This document shows positions 18,550 through 28,685 of a stretch of DNA of 64,000 bases, piece after piece. Under the pieces are notes generated by a model. It searched no databases. It was not told where the DNA came from and saw nothing but the letters and a program-made list of their open reading frames with translations. Within the stretch, counting starts at the first letter, position 1. Each line of letters starts with the position of its first letter. Both the position numbers and the translations under genes were made by a program. This DNA is from Leclercia sp. AS011 (GTDB lineage Bacteria; Pseudomonadota; Gammaproteobacteria; Enterobacterales; Enterobacteriaceae): the NCBI RefSeq assembly GCF_037152535.1, contig NZ_JBBCMA010000007.1:1-64000 (forward strand), in the 5' to 3' direction.

Positions 18550-20199
18550 CTACGGCTCCCCGTAGAGACCAATCAGGCGGCGTACCACGCCGTTGGTCCA
18601 GCCAAACCCGTCCTGCAGAGGGTACTCGCCCCCGCCACCTTCGCGGGGCTGGCTGCTGGCGATGTGGTACTTCTCAATCAGCTTGTAGTGCGTCTTGTAG
18701 ACCTGGTTAACCGTCTGCAGCCAGCTCCAGGCGATTTCATCCCCCAGCGAGTCGTTGCCGTACTGCTTGAATCCCTGGATCGCCATCCACTGCAAGGGTG
18801 CCCAGCCGTTGGGCTTATCCCACTGCTCGCCGGTTTCGTACTCGGTAGCGAGAATACCGCCCGGTGTCAGCAGACGGGCTTTCACTGCATCCGACAGGCG
18901 TTCTGCCTGCTCGTGGGTCGCCATACCGACATACAGCGGAACGATACTGGCGGCTGAGAACAGCGCCAGCTCCTCACGACGCCAGTCGTAATCGCGATAG
19001 CAGCCGTTTTCCTCATCCCACAGATAGCGGTTGACCGCCGCGCGGCGATCGCTCGCCTTCTGACGGAATATTTCCGCGGTCTCTTTGTCCCCTTTCGAAG
19101 CCGAAATATTGGCAATGGCGCTCTCCAGCTTGAACAGGAAGGCGTTGAGATCGATCGGGATAAACTGGGTGGTGCGAATACTCGCCAGCCGGCTCGGATC
19201 CCGCAGCCAGCGCGAGGAGTAGTCCCAGCCGGACGCGGCCCCGGCGCGCAGATCGCGATAGACCTCGTTGGGCGGACGACCCGAGTGGCGTGCAGTTTCG
19301 ACGTCCTCTATCCAGGATTCGTCCCGCGGCGTGTCGCGGTCATCCCAGTAGCGGTTGAGCAGGGAGCCGTCCGGCATACGTACCGCGCTGCGGTAGGCCT
19401 GGTTGAGCAGCAGCGACTCTGCGCCGTCCATCCAGAAGGCGTACTCCATTTTCAGGTGATCCAGATAGCGCTTGGCCCCGCGCACGCCGTCCTCTTCAAA
19501 CAGCTCAACCATCAGGGCAAACACCGGCGGCTGGGAGCGGCTCAGGTAGTAGGTGCGGTTGCCGTTGGGAATATGGCCATATTTTTCGATCATCCACGCA
19601 AAGTTATCCGCCATGCACTTAAGCATGTCGTGACGGCCGCTTTCGGCCAGCCCTAGCATGGTGAAATAGGAGTCCCAGTAGTAGGTTTCGCTGAATCGCC
19701 CGCCGGGCACAATATAGGCCTGGGGCAGCGCCAGCAGCGACGACCAGGGGATGTGATCCTGCGGCTCGCGGGTCAGCACCGGCCACAGGTTGTCGATATG
19801 TTCCTTGAGCGAGAGCGAGGGATCGGAAACATACTCGCTCGACAGGACTTCCGGCAGCCAGAAGTGGTTTTCCACGAACTGGCGCAGGTCAAAGTCCCGG
19901 TGACGTTTCACCTTACGGTAGCGGATGAGAATATCCAGCGGATCCATCTTTGGTGCGCAGTCAGGGAAGGTTTTGCTGTCGGCAAACAGTCGCGACGACT
20001 GCACGTGCTCAAAGAGCTCAAGGTAGCGATCGGCAGGCGTGAGCGCATCGGATGCGGGCAGCCCTTCAATCATTTCAGGTTCCGGCTCCGCCTCGAGCAT
20101 TTCATCCAGTTTTAACTCGCAGGGATCGATTTCGTAGAGAAGTTCTTGTTCTATATCGAACTCTACGGTCTCTACAGTGCGTATATTCTGGTTGAACAT
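18550..20199 (-). CDS. treF: Cytoplasmic trehalase TreF
   Basis: Hydrolyses trehalose to two glucose molecules inside the cell (GH37). The 549-residue protein has both GH37 signatures, [14 protein letters not shown] (about 166-179) and [10 protein letters not shown] (about 460-469), plus the Gly-rich [18 protein letters not shown] segment. It has the family's acidic N-terminal extension and no signal peptide, which separates it from periplasmic TreA. Length equals E. coli TreF. A CRP-like site lies upstream at 20295. Confidence 0.97.
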   Translation of the reverse strand: MFNQNIRTVETVEFDIEQELLYEIDPCELKLDEMLEAEPEPEMIEGLPASDALTPADRYLELFEHVQSSRLFADSKTFPDCAPKMDPLDILIRYRKVKRHRDFDLRQFVENHFWLPEVLSSEYVSDPSLSLKEHIDNLWPVLTREPQDHIPWSSLLALPQAYIVPGGRFSETYYWDSYFTMLGLAESGRHDMLKCMADNFAWMIEKYGHIPNGNRTYYLSRSQPPVFALMVELFEEDGVRGAKRYLDHLKMEYAFWMDGAESLLLNQAYRSAVRMPDGSLLNRYWDDRDTPRDESWIEDVETARHSGRPPNEVYRDLRAGAASGWDYSSRWLRDPSRLASIRTTQFIPIDLNAFLFKLESAIANISASKGDKETAEIFRQKASDRRAAVNRYLWDEENGCYRDYDWRREELALFSAASIVPLYVGMATHEQAERLSDAVKARLLTPGGILATEYETGEQWDKPNGWAPLQWMAIQGFKQYGNDSLGDEIAWSWLQTVNQVYKTHYKLIEKYHIASSQPREGGGGEYPLQDGFGWTNGVVRRLIGLYGEP

Positions 20200-20294
20200 G
20201 GTGGTCAGGACCTCCGGTTAGCGTTGTCTCGGGTCTGGTTTTATCCGGTTGCCTACTAAGCTTAGACATTCGCTTCGGTCTGTGAAGAGGTATA

Positions 20295-20310
20295 TGTGCG
20301 GTAGATCACA
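20295..20310. promoter_or_regulatory. CRP-like site upstream of treF
   Basis: TGTGC-N6-TCACA, one mismatch from the cAMP-CRP consensus core, about 95 bp before the treF start. Carbon-source control of treF would be reasonable, but the site is only a sequence match. Confidence 0.45.
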
Positions 20311-20437
20311 TTTTACTGGAAGAGAAAAACCGGCACTGCGGGCGGCATGTTGATGTTATTTCAGGCAATAACCCGGCAATCCCGCAGTACGGAGGCGATC
20401 TAAAATTCGGATCATTCGCTTTGCAACAGAGTATGAA

Positions 20438-21148
20438 TCAGGCGACTTCTGCTAAGCGTTTGCCATAGGCATGCTGAAAAATATTATCCGATTCCGGCAA
20501 CGCATGATAACCCTGACCTTCCGGTTGAATGACAAATTTCAAAGAATCGGATAGTTGTACGTCATTCTCGTCTTCGTCCTCGCCAATTACTGCATTTGAG
20601 GCGAAGGGGGAAATGGCCGAAGCAAAAGCCTTAACCATTGGTTCACGGCTTTTATACTGCGCATTCTTTAGATTAAGGGCGCTATGGATGATGGCGCAAT
20701 CAATCATGGTACCGGTAAGCCAATCACATGAAGAAGAATACCCCGCGCTCCAGCGCAGGTTGCTGCCCTGGGTATGCTCCTGCAGCAAGTGCGTTTGGGA
20801 GCCTGCAAAACAGGAACCCAGCATTAATCCCTTGATATTGTACTCGCGGGATTTTTCATTAATGGCGATAAGTAGATCCTTGATAGAGACCTTACCGATA
20901 CGGTTTTTGCTCCCATGTGCCGCAATATATACGATGGTGTTATCAAATTTCTGCCGACACAGACATTCAAGAGCAAACTTAAAACTCGGTTTATCGTGAA
21001 AATTTTGAAAATAGACCTCGGTATCGCCCCGCATCTTCGCAATTCCTTGTACAAACGGCAGCACTGATGAGCGGTTGGCATCGTAGTTATCAAGATTCCA
21101 CGGTGATTCAAAAACCAGAATAGCGTTTTTGCATTTGCTTTTTGGCAT
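20438..21148 (-). CDS. Caspase/CHAT-like putative cysteine peptidase
   Basis: Not a gene I recognise by name. The 236-residue protein has the paired motifs of clan CD cysteine peptidases: a hydrophobic strand ending in YIAAHGS (His78) and a second strand ending in LMLGSCFAG (Cys113), spaced as in caspase and CHAT domains. There is no signal peptide. The C-terminal third is acidic (EDEDENDV) and may be a recognition region. It lies in a patch with codon use and gene content unlike the flanking treF and gor, beside a pentapeptide-like protein, so it is probably horizontally acquired. Fold assignment is from motifs only. Confidence 0.6.
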   Translation of the reverse strand: MPKSKCKNAILVFESPWNLDNYDANRSSVLPFVQGIAKMRGDTEVYFQNFHDKPSFKFALECLCRQKFDNTIVYIAAHGSKNRIGKVSIKDLLIAINEKSREYNIKGLMLGSCFAGSQTHLLQEHTQGSNLRWSAGYSSSCDWLTGTMIDCAIIHSALNLKNAQYKSREPMVKAFASAISPFASNAVIGEDEDENDVQLSDSLKFVIQPEGQGYHALPESDNIFQHAYGKRLAEVA

Positions 21149-21210
21149 GAAATATTCCCTTAAGGTAAATTAAATTTCTGCTGTATGAGTATTTAAATAA
21201 AATCGCACTT

Positions 21211-21363
21211 TTATTTTATCGGCCAACTCTGCAAATAATTGTCCAAAATCGCCATTGTTTCGCTACGCGCAAATAAGTTATTAGGGACTTCCACTCCGTT
21301 GTCATCGCTTCCGATGATCACCTCAAACAGGAAATCCTTATGAACCTTAACGCGAAGCGTCAG
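21211..21363 (-). other. Possible 3' remnant or small ORF upstream of the caspase-like gene
   Basis: The minus strand reads an open, protein-like frame (KVHKDFLFEVIIGSDDNG, ending SWPIK) that stops 62 bases before the caspase-like gene. It has no good start codon or ribosome site, and its 5' part is antisense to the ORF at 21340-21744. It could be the tail of a gene cut off by the neighbouring gene, or chance. Confidence 0.3.
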
Positions 21364-21744
21364 GGCGTTACGCCTTTTTCTTTTGCAAAGCCAGCTGACT
21401 ATAAATCCACTATAACAGAACTGCAGGGGCTGTTGGAAAGCCGCCATTTAGCGTGGCTGGATATTTGTGAAGGAGAGAACAAAGCCATTATATTTCGCTG
21501 TAATCTGAAGCAAAGTGTGTTCCGTAATATTCAGTTCAGCAGTTTATTGATTAACCGCTGCTATATAGACGAGCTCTGTTTCGAGAATTGCGATATGCGC
21601 AATGTCTTTTTCTCAAATAGCGTCATTACAAAGCCGATCCGCTTACGTCATTGCCAGGTGGCGGGAATGCGGCTGCTAAATATGCCGCGCAGAATGTTTA
21701 TTTTTGAGGAGTGTACCGGCGTCGGGCAAATTGTGTTTGCCTGA
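21340..21744 (+). CDS. Pentapeptide-repeat-like small protein
   Basis: Unknown function. The 134-residue product has a run of irregular five-residue steps (CNLKQSVFRNIQFSSL, CYIDELCFENCDMRNV) that fit a short pentapeptide-type beta helix over residues 47-125. AGGA sits at a suitable distance before the ATG, which supports translation. It is divergent from the caspase-like gene; whether the two form a system (effector and partner) is only a guess from position. Confidence 0.5.
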   Translation: MNLNAKRQGVTPFSFAKPADYKSTITELQGLLESRHLAWLDICEGENKAIIFRCNLKQSVFRNIQFSSLLINRCYIDELCFENCDMRNVFFSNSVITKPIRLRHCQVAGMRLLNMPRRMFIFEECTGVGQIVFA

Positions 21745-21760
21745 GACCGGTAGAGCACAA

Positions 21761-22030
21761 TCAGTGCGCCTGGCGTGGATCGCCAGCGATTTCATCGGTC
21801 TTCTGCCTGGTCTCTTCGCTTTGATTCAGGGCATTGTTAGCCGCTTTCTCCGCATGGGCTGCACTATAGGCCGCCAGATGTGAAACCACGATGGCATAAA
21901 TACTCATCAGGGAGACCCAGAGGATACTGTTTTTCCACCACAGAAGGGTGGGTATGGTTAACATCGCCCAGACCAGGGCCAGAATCAGGTGGAATTTAGC
22001 GAGGCTTTTTGCGTTGATCTTCACTTGCAT
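21761..22030 (-). CDS. Small two-helix membrane protein
   Basis: Unknown function. The 89-residue product has a basic start (MQVKINAKSLAK), two hydrophobic helices (about 12-32 and 35-55) and a polar helical tail rich in Ala, Glu and Lys (SAAHAEKAANNALNQ) that may form a coiled coil. It is convergent with the pentapeptide-like gene, 16 bp apart. Confidence 0.5.
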   Translation of the reverse strand: MQVKINAKSLAKFHLILALVWAMLTIPTLLWWKNSILWVSLMSIYAIVVSHLAAYSAAHAEKAANNALNQSEETRQKTDEIAGDPRQAH

Positions 22031-22153
22031 TGTCTTTTCTCTAATCTCAAATTATCGAGCCAGGTAAGCGCTTAATACTTTTTAAGATTAGCCAGGTCTG
22101 CCGCCGTTTCCGGTGAATTTTGTTACCGTATGTACAGCCGGGCAAGCGAGCAT

Positions 22154-22183
22154 AAAAAAACCGGCCCCTGAGGGCCGGTCTTT
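22154..22183 (-). terminator. gor intrinsic terminator
   Basis: On the minus strand ACCGGCCCTCAGGGGCCGGT folds to a strong stem followed by seven T residues, 31 bases beyond the gor stop. Confidence 0.92.
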
Positions 22184-22213
22184 ATACGCGCATAAAAGCG
22201 TGCGGCAAGCGTA

Positions 22214-23566
22214 TTAACGCATGGTCACAAACTCTTCTGCCGCCGTCGGGTGGATCGCCACGGTATTATCAAAGTCTTTCTTGGTGGCACCCATTTTCAG
22301 TGCCACCGCAAAGCCCTGCAGGATCTCATCCATACCGAAGCCGATGCCGTGAATACCGACAATCTTCTCTTCCGGGCCGACGCAAACTAACTTCATGCGG
22401 CACGGCTGACGGTGAGAGGTCACCGCGGTATACATGGCGGTAAAGGCCGATTTATACACTTTCACCTGGTCGTCGCCATAGTGCGCACGCGCCTGGGGCT
22501 CGGTTAAACCGACGGTGCCGATTGGCGGGTGGCTGAAGACCACTGTCGGGATGTTGCTGTAGTCCAGGTGCTCGTCCGGCTTGTTGTTAAACAGACGCTC
22601 GGAGAGACGGCGGCCAGCGGCCACCGCCACCGGGGTCAGCTCAACGGCACCGGTGTTATCGCCCACCGCGTAAATACCCGGCACGCTGGTGTTCTGGAAC
22701 TTATCGACAACGATGTAGCCCTTCTCGTTGGTCTTCACGCCCGTGACGGCCAGGTTGAAGTTGTCGTTTGCCGGTTCACGACCAATGGCCCAGATCAGGC
22801 AATCCACGGTCTGGCTGCGGCCATCTTCCAGTTCCAGCGTCAGGCTGCCGTCGGCGTTTTTAACCACCGCTTTCGGAATGGCTTCCGTGTGCAGATGCGG
22901 GCCTTCGGCGTTCATGACTTCTACCAGCGTATCGACGATCAGCGGATCGAAGTTGCGCAGCGGAGCGTGTTTACGTACGAACAGGTGCGCTTCAGCGCCC
23001 AGACCGTTAATCACACCCGCCAGCTCGACGGCAATGTAACCCGCGCCAACGATGGCAACGCGTTTCGGCAGAGCCGGCAGCTCAAAGAAACCGTCGGAGT
23101 CGATACCGTATTCCGCGCCCGGAATAGCCGGGTGGCTCGGACGACCACCGGTGGCGATCAGGATGTGATCTGCAGTGATCGTCTCGCCGTTCACTTCGAT
23201 GGTCTTCGCATCAACGAAACGGGCAAAACCGCGGATCACATCGACGTTATTCTTGCCCAGCACGTTGTCGTAGGAGGTATGGATACGGTCGATATAGGCT
23301 GTACGGCTGGCGATCAGGCGATCCCAGTCAAAGTTATTGATAGTGGTATCAAAACCATAGTCCGGGCCATAGAGGTGAATGGCCTCACGGATCTGCGCTG
23401 CATGCCACATCACTTTTTTCGGTACACAACCGACGTTGACGCAGGTGCCGCCGAGGTCTTTCGCTTCAATCAGGGCGCACTTCTGGCCATACATGGCGGC
23501 ACGGTTAATCGAGGCGATACCGCCGCTGCCGCCGCCAATTGCGATGTAGTCATAATGCTTGGTCAT
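22214..23566 (-). CDS. gor: Glutathione-disulfide reductase Gor
   Basis: NADPH-dependent FAD enzyme that regenerates reduced glutathione in the cytoplasm. The 450-residue protein has the FAD motif GGGSGGIA (about 11-18), redox-active [13 protein letters not shown] (Cys42/Cys47), the NADPH fold [11 protein letters not shown] and the C-terminal HPTAAEE with the active-site His. The ATG at 23566 ([12 protein letters not shown]) follows AAGGATAAG; an upstream start at 23614 would add 16 residues unlike the family. Confidence 0.97.
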   Translation of the reverse strand: MTKHYDYIAIGGGSGGIASINRAAMYGQKCALIEAKDLGGTCVNVGCVPKKVMWHAAQIREAIHLYGPDYGFDTTINNFDWDRLIASRTAYIDRIHTSYDNVLGKNNVDVIRGFARFVDAKTIEVNGETITADHILIATGGRPSHPAIPGAEYGIDSDGFFELPALPKRVAIVGAGYIAVELAGVINGLGAEAHLFVRKHAPLRNFDPLIVDTLVEVMNAEGPHLHTEAIPKAVVKNADGSLTLELEDGRSQTVDCLIWAIGREPANDNFNLAVTGVKTNEKGYIVVDKFQNTSVPGIYAVGDNTGAVELTPVAVAAGRRLSERLFNNKPDEHLDYSNIPTVVFSHPPIGTVGLTEPQARAHYGDDQVKVYKSAFTAMYTAVTSHRQPCRMKLVCVGPEEKIVGIHGIGFGMDEILQGFAVALKMGATKKDFDNTVAIHPTAAEEFVTMR

Positions 23567-23636
23567 GGTCTTATCCTTAATCGTTAATTGCCGCGATTGT
23601 ATACCTGAAATCAATAGCTTCCACCGATTGCTGTAA

Positions 23637-24479
23637 TTACTCCGGCACGATCCAGCTGACGCTGGTGTGGCCCGTACCGGCCGGAACCAGCTTTTTATGC
23701 AGCCACGGCAGGACGTTGTTCATCTGCGCTTCCAGCTTCCACGGTGGGTTAACCACGATCATGCCGGAGGCGGTCATGCCGCGGCGATCGCTGTCCGGAA
23801 GAACCGCCAGCTCAATTTGCAGGATCTTACGGATGCCTGTCGCTTCCAGGTCCTTGATCATGCGCTTGATTTGCGCACGCAGCACCACCGGATACCACAG
23901 GGCATAGGTGCCGGTAGCAAAGCGTTTGTAACCTTCGTGAATACCCGCGACCACGGCCTGATAATCACTTTTGATCTCATACGGTGGGTCGATCAGCACC
24001 AGGCCGCGACGGGATACCGGCGGGAGCTTCGCTTTCAGCTGCTGATAGCCGTCCGATTTTTCCACGCGCGCGCGGCTGTCTTTCTGGAATTCAGAGCGCA
24101 GCAGCGGGTAGTCGCTCGGGTGCAGTTCGGTCAGCTGGATGCTGTCCTGCTCGCGCAGCAGCTGGCGGGCAATCAGCGGTGAGCCCGGGTAGTAACGTAG
24201 CTGGCCGCTGCGGTTGTAGTGGTTGATAACGTTGATGTACGGCTCAAGCTCGGCCGGCAGGTCGTCCTGCTGCCAGATACGGGCGATGCCTTCGAGGTAC
24301 TCCCCGGTACGCTCGGCGTGTTCACCGCTCAGCTGGTAGCGGCCCGCGCCGGCATGGGTGTCCAGATAGAGAAAAGGCTTATCTTTCTCTTTGAGCGCCT
24401 CGATAATCAGGCTCTGAACGGTATGTTTAAGAACGTCGGCGTGGTTGCCCGCGTGAAAGCTGTGGCGATAACTGAGCAT
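23637..24479 (-). CDS. rlmJ: 23S rRNA (adenine(2030)-N6)-methyltransferase RlmJ
   Basis: Methylates A2030 of 23S rRNA. The 280-residue protein starts [19 protein letters not shown] and has the Rossmann-fold [12 protein letters not shown] motif (about 41-49) and the DPPYE catalytic motif (about 164-168) of N6-adenine methyltransferases. Length equals E. coli RlmJ (YhiR). It is divergent from prlC. Confidence 0.96.
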   Translation of the reverse strand: MLSYRHSFHAGNHADVLKHTVQSLIIEALKEKDKPFLYLDTHAGAGRYQLSGEHAERTGEYLEGIARIWQQDDLPAELEPYINVINHYNRSGQLRYYPGSPLIARQLLREQDSIQLTELHPSDYPLLRSEFQKDSRARVEKSDGYQQLKAKLPPVSRRGLVLIDPPYEIKSDYQAVVAGIHEGYKRFATGTYALWYPVVLRAQIKRMIKDLEATGIRKILQIELAVLPDSDRRGMTASGMIVVNPPWKLEAQMNNVLPWLHKKLVPAGTGHTSVSWIVPE

Positions 24480-24592
24480 GGGTAGATGTATTCCGATAAT
24501 GACGATTGGCCACAGTTTACAGCAGAACGGCGCAGATTACCCGCAGGCCCGGCACGCCCCGTCGCGGCGGCTGTTTTTCTGTCACCCCAGCC

Positions 24593-24621
24593 ATTGAAAT
24601 TCACTACACTTAACCCCATCC
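24593..24621 (+). promoter_or_regulatory. Heat-shock (sigma-32) promoter of prlC
   Basis: TTGAAA at 24594-24599, a 14-base spacer and CCCCAT at 24614-24619 fit the sigma-32 consensus. It lies about 60 bp before prlC, which is a known heat-shock gene in E. coli. Confidence 0.8.
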
Positions 24622-24681
24622 TGGAACAATATGCTCGCGCAGGATGCGCGCTTCATTCACCCCTTTAACAGGACAGTGCTT

Positions 24682-26724
24682 ATGACCAACCCATTACTGA
24701 CGCCTTTTTCGTTGCCACCGTTTTCCTCCATTCTGCCTGAACATGTTGTTCCCGCTGTCACCAAAGCACTGGACGATTGCCGTGCCGCCGTCGAGAGCGT
24801 GGTTGCGCAGGGCGCGCCTTACACCTGGGAAAATCTGTGTCAGCCGCTGGCGGAAGTGGATGATGTGCTCGGTCGCATCTTCTCCCCGGTCAGCCACCTG
24901 AACTCGGTGAAAAACAGCCCGGAACTGCGTGAAGCCTACGAACAAACCCTGCCGCTGCTGTCGGAATACAGCACCTGGGTCGGGCAGCACGAGGGGCTGT
25001 ACAAAGCGTATCGCGATCTGCGCGATGGCGATCACTATGCGACCCTGAATATCGCCCAGAAAAAGTCCGTTGATAACGCCCTGCGCGATTTTGAACTGTC
25101 GGGCATTGGCCTGGCGAAAGACAAACAGCAGCGCTACGGCGAAATCGCCACGCGCCTGTCCGAGCTGGGCAATCAGTACAGCAACAACGTGCTGGATGCC
25201 ACCATGGGCTGGACCAAACTGATTACTGATGAAGCCGAACTGGCCGGCATGCCGGAGAGTGCGCTGGCGGCGGCGAAAGCCCAGGCCGAGGCGAAAGAGC
25301 AGGAAGGCTATCTGCTGACCCTGGATATCCCGAGCTATCTGCCGGTGATGACCTACTGCGACAACCAGGCCCTGCGTGAAGAGATGTATCGCGCCTACAG
25401 CACCCGCGCCTCCGATCAGGGGCCGAATGCCGGTAAGTGGGATAACACCCCGGTGATGGCTGAAATCCTCGCCCTGCGCCACGAGCTGGCACAGCTGCTG
25501 GGCTTCGACAGCTACGCCGATAAATCACTCGCCACTAAAATGGCCGAGAACCCGCAGCAGGTACTCGACTTCCTGACCGATCTGGCGAAACGCGCCCGTC
25601 CTCAGGGTGAGAAAGAGCTGGCCCAGCTGCGCGCCTTCGCGAAAGCGGAGTTCAGCGTGGACGAGCTGCAGCCGTGGGACATCGCTTACTACAGCGAAAA
25701 ACAGAAACAGCACCTCTACAGCATCAGCGACGAGCAGCTGCGCCCGTACTTCCCGGAAAACAAAGCCGTTAACGGCCTGTTCGAAGTGGTGAAACGCATC
25801 TATGGCATCACCGCCAAAGAGCGCACCGATGTGGAAGTGTGGCACGACGACGTGCGTTTCTTCGAACTGTATGACGACAAAAACGAACTGCGCGGCAGCT
25901 TCTATCTGGATCTCTATGCCCGCGAAAATAAACGCGGCGGCGCCTGGATGGACGACTGCGTAGGCCAGATGCGCAAAGCCGACGGCTCGCTGCAAAAGCC
26001 AGTGGCCTACCTGACCTGTAACTTTAACCGTCCGGTCAACGGCAAACCTGCGCTGTTCACCCATGACGAAGTGATCACCCTGTTCCACGAGTTCGGTCAC
26101 GGTCTGCACCATATGCTGACCCGAATCGAAGCCGCAGGCGTGGCTGGCATCAGCGGTGTACCATGGGATGCAGTCGAGCTGCCGAGCCAGTTTATGGAAA
26201 ACTGGTGCTGGGAGCCGGACGCGCTGGCGTTCATCTCCGGCCACTACGAGACCGGCGAGCCGCTGCCCAAAGCGCTGCTGGATAAGATGCTGGAAGCGAA
26301 GAACTACCAGGCGGCGATGTTTATCCTGCGCCAGCTGGAGTTCGGCCTGTTCGATTTCCGTCTGCATGCCGAGTTCAGCCCGGAGCAGGGAGCAAAAGTC
26401 CTCGAAACCCTGGCAGAGATCAAGAAGCAGGTTGCCCTCATTCCAGGCCCGGCCTGGGGTCGCTTCCCGCACGCGTTCAGCCATATCTTTGCTGGCGGCT
26501 ACGCAGCGGGCTACTACAGCTATCTGTGGGCCGACGTGCTGGCGGCGGATGCCTACTCCCGCTTCGAAGAAGAGGGGATTTTCAACCGCGAAACCGGTCA
26601 GTCGTTCCTTGATAACATCCTGACCCGCGGTGGTTCCGAGGAGCCAATGGAGCTGTTCAAACGCTTCCGTGGCCGCGAGCCGCAGTTGGACGCGATGCTT
26701 GAGCATTACGGCATCAAGGGTTAG
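24682..26724 (+). CDS. prlC: Oligopeptidase A PrlC
   Basis: Zinc metallopeptidase of family M3 that degrades short peptides, including cleaved signal peptides, in the cytoplasm. The 680-residue protein carries the HEFGHGLHH zinc motif (about 470-478) and the downstream Glu ligand region. The ATG at 24682 (MTNPLLTPFSLP) has AGGA 9 bases ahead. It is followed after 7 bp by rsmJ, so the pair is one heat-shock operon. Confidence 0.97.
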   Translation: MTNPLLTPFSLPPFSSILPEHVVPAVTKALDDCRAAVESVVAQGAPYTWENLCQPLAEVDDVLGRIFSPVSHLNSVKNSPELREAYEQTLPLLSEYSTWVGQHEGLYKAYRDLRDGDHYATLNIAQKKSVDNALRDFELSGIGLAKDKQQRYGEIATRLSELGNQYSNNVLDATMGWTKLITDEAELAGMPESALAAAKAQAEAKEQEGYLLTLDIPSYLPVMTYCDNQALREEMYRAYSTRASDQGPNAGKWDNTPVMAEILALRHELAQLLGFDSYADKSLATKMAENPQQVLDFLTDLAKRARPQGEKELAQLRAFAKAEFSVDELQPWDIAYYSEKQKQHLYSISDEQLRPYFPENKAVNGLFEVVKRIYGITAKERTDVEVWHDDVRFFELYDDKNELRGSFYLDLYARENKRGGAWMDDCVGQMRKADGSLQKPVAYLTCNFNRPVNGKPALFTHDEVITLFHEFGHGLHHMLTRIEAAGVAGISGVPWDAVELPSQFMENWCWEPDALAFISGHYETGEPLPKALLDKMLEAKNYQAAMFILRQLEFGLFDFRLHAEFSPEQGAKVLETLAEIKKQVALIPGPAWGRFPHAFSHIFAGGYAAGYYSYLWADVLAADAYSRFEEEGIFNRETGQSFLDNILTRGGSEEPMELFKRFRGREPQLDAMLEHYGIKG

Positions 26725-26731
26725 TTGATTC

Positions 26732-27484
26732 GTGAAGATCCACTTAGCAGATGAAACAGGCGCCGGAGACGGCGCCTTATCTGTTCTGGCGGCCCGCTGG
26801 GGGCTGGAACACGATGAAGAGAACCTGATGGCGCTGGTGATGACGCCAGAGCATCTGGAATTGCGTAAACGCGACGAACCTAAACTCGGCGGCATTTTTG
26901 TTGATTTTGTCGGCGGGGCAATGGCGCACCGGCGCAAGTTCGGCGGCGGGCGCGGCGAAGCGGTCGCCAAAGCGGTGGGGATCAAGGGCAGCTATCTGCC
27001 GGACGTGGTGGACGCCACCGCCGGGCTGGGACGTGACGCCTTTGTGCTGGCCTCGGTGGGCTGTCGGGTGCGGATGCTGGAGCGTAATCCGGTGGTCGCC
27101 GCACTGCTGGATGACGGCCTGGCCCGCGGCTATGCCGACCCGGAAATCGGTGGCTGGTTGCAGGAGCGGTTACAGCTGATCCACGCCTCGAGCCTGACGG
27201 CGCTGACGGATATTTCCCCACGCCCGCAGGTGGTCTATCTCGACCCGATGTTCCCGCATAAGCAGAAAAGCGCGCTGGTGAAGAAAGAGATGCGGGTGTT
27301 TCAGTCGCTGGTAGGGCCGGATTTAGACGCCGATGGCCTGCTGGAGCCTGCCCGTCTGCTGGCAACGAAGCGGGTGGTGGTGAAACGCCCTGATTATGCA
27401 CCGCCGCTGGCGGACGTTGCCACGACCAATGCGGTGACCACCAAAGGGCACCGGTTTGATATTTACGCCGGTACGCCGGAATAA
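26732..27484 (+). CDS. rsmJ: 16S rRNA (guanine(1516)-N2)-methyltransferase RsmJ
   Basis: Methylates G1516 of 16S rRNA. The 250-residue protein begins with GTG ([20 protein letters not shown]) and has the SAM-binding [17 protein letters not shown] (about 94-110) and the DPMFP catalytic motif (about 171-175). It is nearly the same length as E. coli RsmJ and is second gene of the prlC operon. Confidence 0.96.
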   Translation: MKIHLADETGAGDGALSVLAARWGLEHDEENLMALVMTPEHLELRKRDEPKLGGIFVDFVGGAMAHRRKFGGGRGEAVAKAVGIKGSYLPDVVDATAGLGRDAFVLASVGCRVRMLERNPVVAALLDDGLARGYADPEIGGWLQERLQLIHASSLTALTDISPRPQVVYLDPMFPHKQKSALVKKEMRVFQSLVGPDLDADGLLEPARLLATKRVVVKRPDYAPPLADVATTNAVTTKGHRFDIYAGTPE

Positions 27485-27520
27485 AAAAGCCGGGTGGCGG
27501 CTTCGCCTTACCCGGCCTAC
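27484..27520. repeat. REP element after rsmJ
   Basis: GCCGGGTGGCGGCTTCGCC followed by TTACCCGGCCTAC, the same REP type as at 109-144. It begins at the rsmJ stop codon. Confidence 0.8.
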
Positions 27521-27535
27521 AGTTTGGTTTTGCAG

Positions 27536-27568
27536 GCCCGGTAAGCGTTAGCGCTACCGGGCTTTTTT
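27536..27568 (+). terminator. rsmJ intrinsic terminator
   Basis: GCCCGGTA plus GCG pairs with CGC plus TACCGGGC, followed by six T residues. It closes the prlC-rsmJ transcript and faces the convergent uspA. Confidence 0.88.
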
Positions 27569-27572
27569 GCAC

Positions 27573-28010
27573 TTACTCGTCGTCTTCGTCGCGCAGCGGC
27601 ACAATCAACATATCCACGTGCACGGTGTTAATCAGCTGACGCGCGGAGGACATCAGCTTGCTCCAGAAGTCCTGGTGATGGCCGCAGACCACCAGATCCA
27701 TATCGTATTTCTTGATTGCATCAACCAGCACCTGGCCCAGGTCGCCGCTGCCGCTCAGGGTTTCGGTGATGGGATAGCCCGCATTGGTGGAGAGTTCGGT
27801 CAGCGCCTGGTGGGTCTCTTCGGAGATACGCTTCTGCATGTCACCCAGATTCACGTCAATCAGGCCGGTATAGAGATCGGAGTAATTCACGTCCACGTGA
27901 ATCAAGGAAACTTTCGCATTGTACGGACGCGCCATGGATACCGCTTTATCAACCAGGACTTTGCTCTCAGGGGAGAGGTCAACCGCGATAAGAATGTGTT
28001 TATAAGCCAT
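27573..28010 (-). CDS. uspA: Universal stress protein UspA
   Basis: Cytoplasmic dimeric stress protein, made under growth arrest and DNA or oxidative stress. The 145-residue protein starts [16 protein letters not shown] and ends [10 protein letters not shown] as in E. coli UspA. It lacks the ATP-binding GxxGxxxxxxxxS signature, as UspA proper does. It is divergent from uspB. In E. coli the transporter gene dtpB lies between uspA and rsmJ; here only the REP and terminator do. Confidence 0.97.
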   Translation of the reverse strand: MAYKHILIAVDLSPESKVLVDKAVSMARPYNAKVSLIHVDVNYSDLYTGLIDVNLGDMQKRISEETHQALTELSTNAGYPITETLSGSGDLGQVLVDAIKKYDMDLVVCGHHQDFWSKLMSSARQLINTVHVDMLIVPLRDEDDE

Positions 28011-28293
28011 AGTGTTACTCCTTCCTTAAGTTATCGATGACCAATGCGTGTAGCAGTCGTCTACCTGCTTTCATTACGGCCCAGTTAAACAAAATTTTCA
28101 AGCATTGGTGTTGATAACGATTAACCTTGTGGCAAAAAAATTAGTGGATCTCCTACACTATTGAATAAGCCGTTCGGATATTAAAATGTGAAGCCGATCC
28201 GCTTTTGAGTCTCTCTTTCACTGAACCGTCTGTCAGGGCATGGGTGCGGTAGTCCCGGAGCATTGCTTCGTGGGCGGACGCCGGGGAGGAAGT

Positions 28294-28629
28294 ATGATTA
28301 GCACCGTCGCATTATTTTGGGCGTTATGTGTGGTTTGCATCGTGAATATGGCGCGTTATTTCTCGTCTTTGCGCGCCCTGTTAGTGGTACTGCGTGGCTG
28401 CGATCCGTTGCTTTATCAATATGTCGACGGCGGGGGCTTCTTTACCTCGCACGGGCAGCCCAGCAAACAGATGCGCCTGGTGTGGTATATCTACGCCCAG
28501 CGTTATCGCGATCATCATGACGATGAGTTTATCCGTCGCTGCGAGCGCCTGCGCCGTCAGTTCATTCTGACCAGCGCGCTGTGCGGCCTGGTGGTTGTGA
28601 GCATGGTGGCTCTCCTCATCTGGCATTGA
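28294..28629 (+). CDS. uspB: Universal stress protein B UspB
   Basis: Small inner-membrane protein induced in stationary phase through RpoS and needed for ethanol tolerance in E. coli. The 111-residue product ([14 protein letters not shown]) has membrane helices at about 1-20 and 88-109 and a conserved central [12 protein letters not shown] segment. GGGGAGGA lies ahead of the ATG at 28294; a start at 28240 would add 18 residues not found in the family. The 283 bp gap to uspA carries both divergent promoters. Confidence 0.95.
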   Translation: MISTVALFWALCVVCIVNMARYFSSLRALLVVLRGCDPLLYQYVDGGGFFTSHGQPSKQMRLVWYIYAQRYRDHHDDEFIRRCERLRRQFILTSALCGLVVVSMVALLIWH

Positions 28630-28632
28630 GCG

Positions 28633-28664
28633 TAAAAAAAAGCGGGCCAGTTTCCTGACCCGCT
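28633..28664 (-). terminator. pitA intrinsic terminator
   Basis: Read on the minus strand, AGCGGGTCAG pairs with CTGGCCCGCT (one mismatch) and is followed by eight T residues. It serves pitA and may also end uspB transcripts. Confidence 0.88.
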
Positions 28665-28685
28665 CTTCGCGTTACCTGCCTGCGA

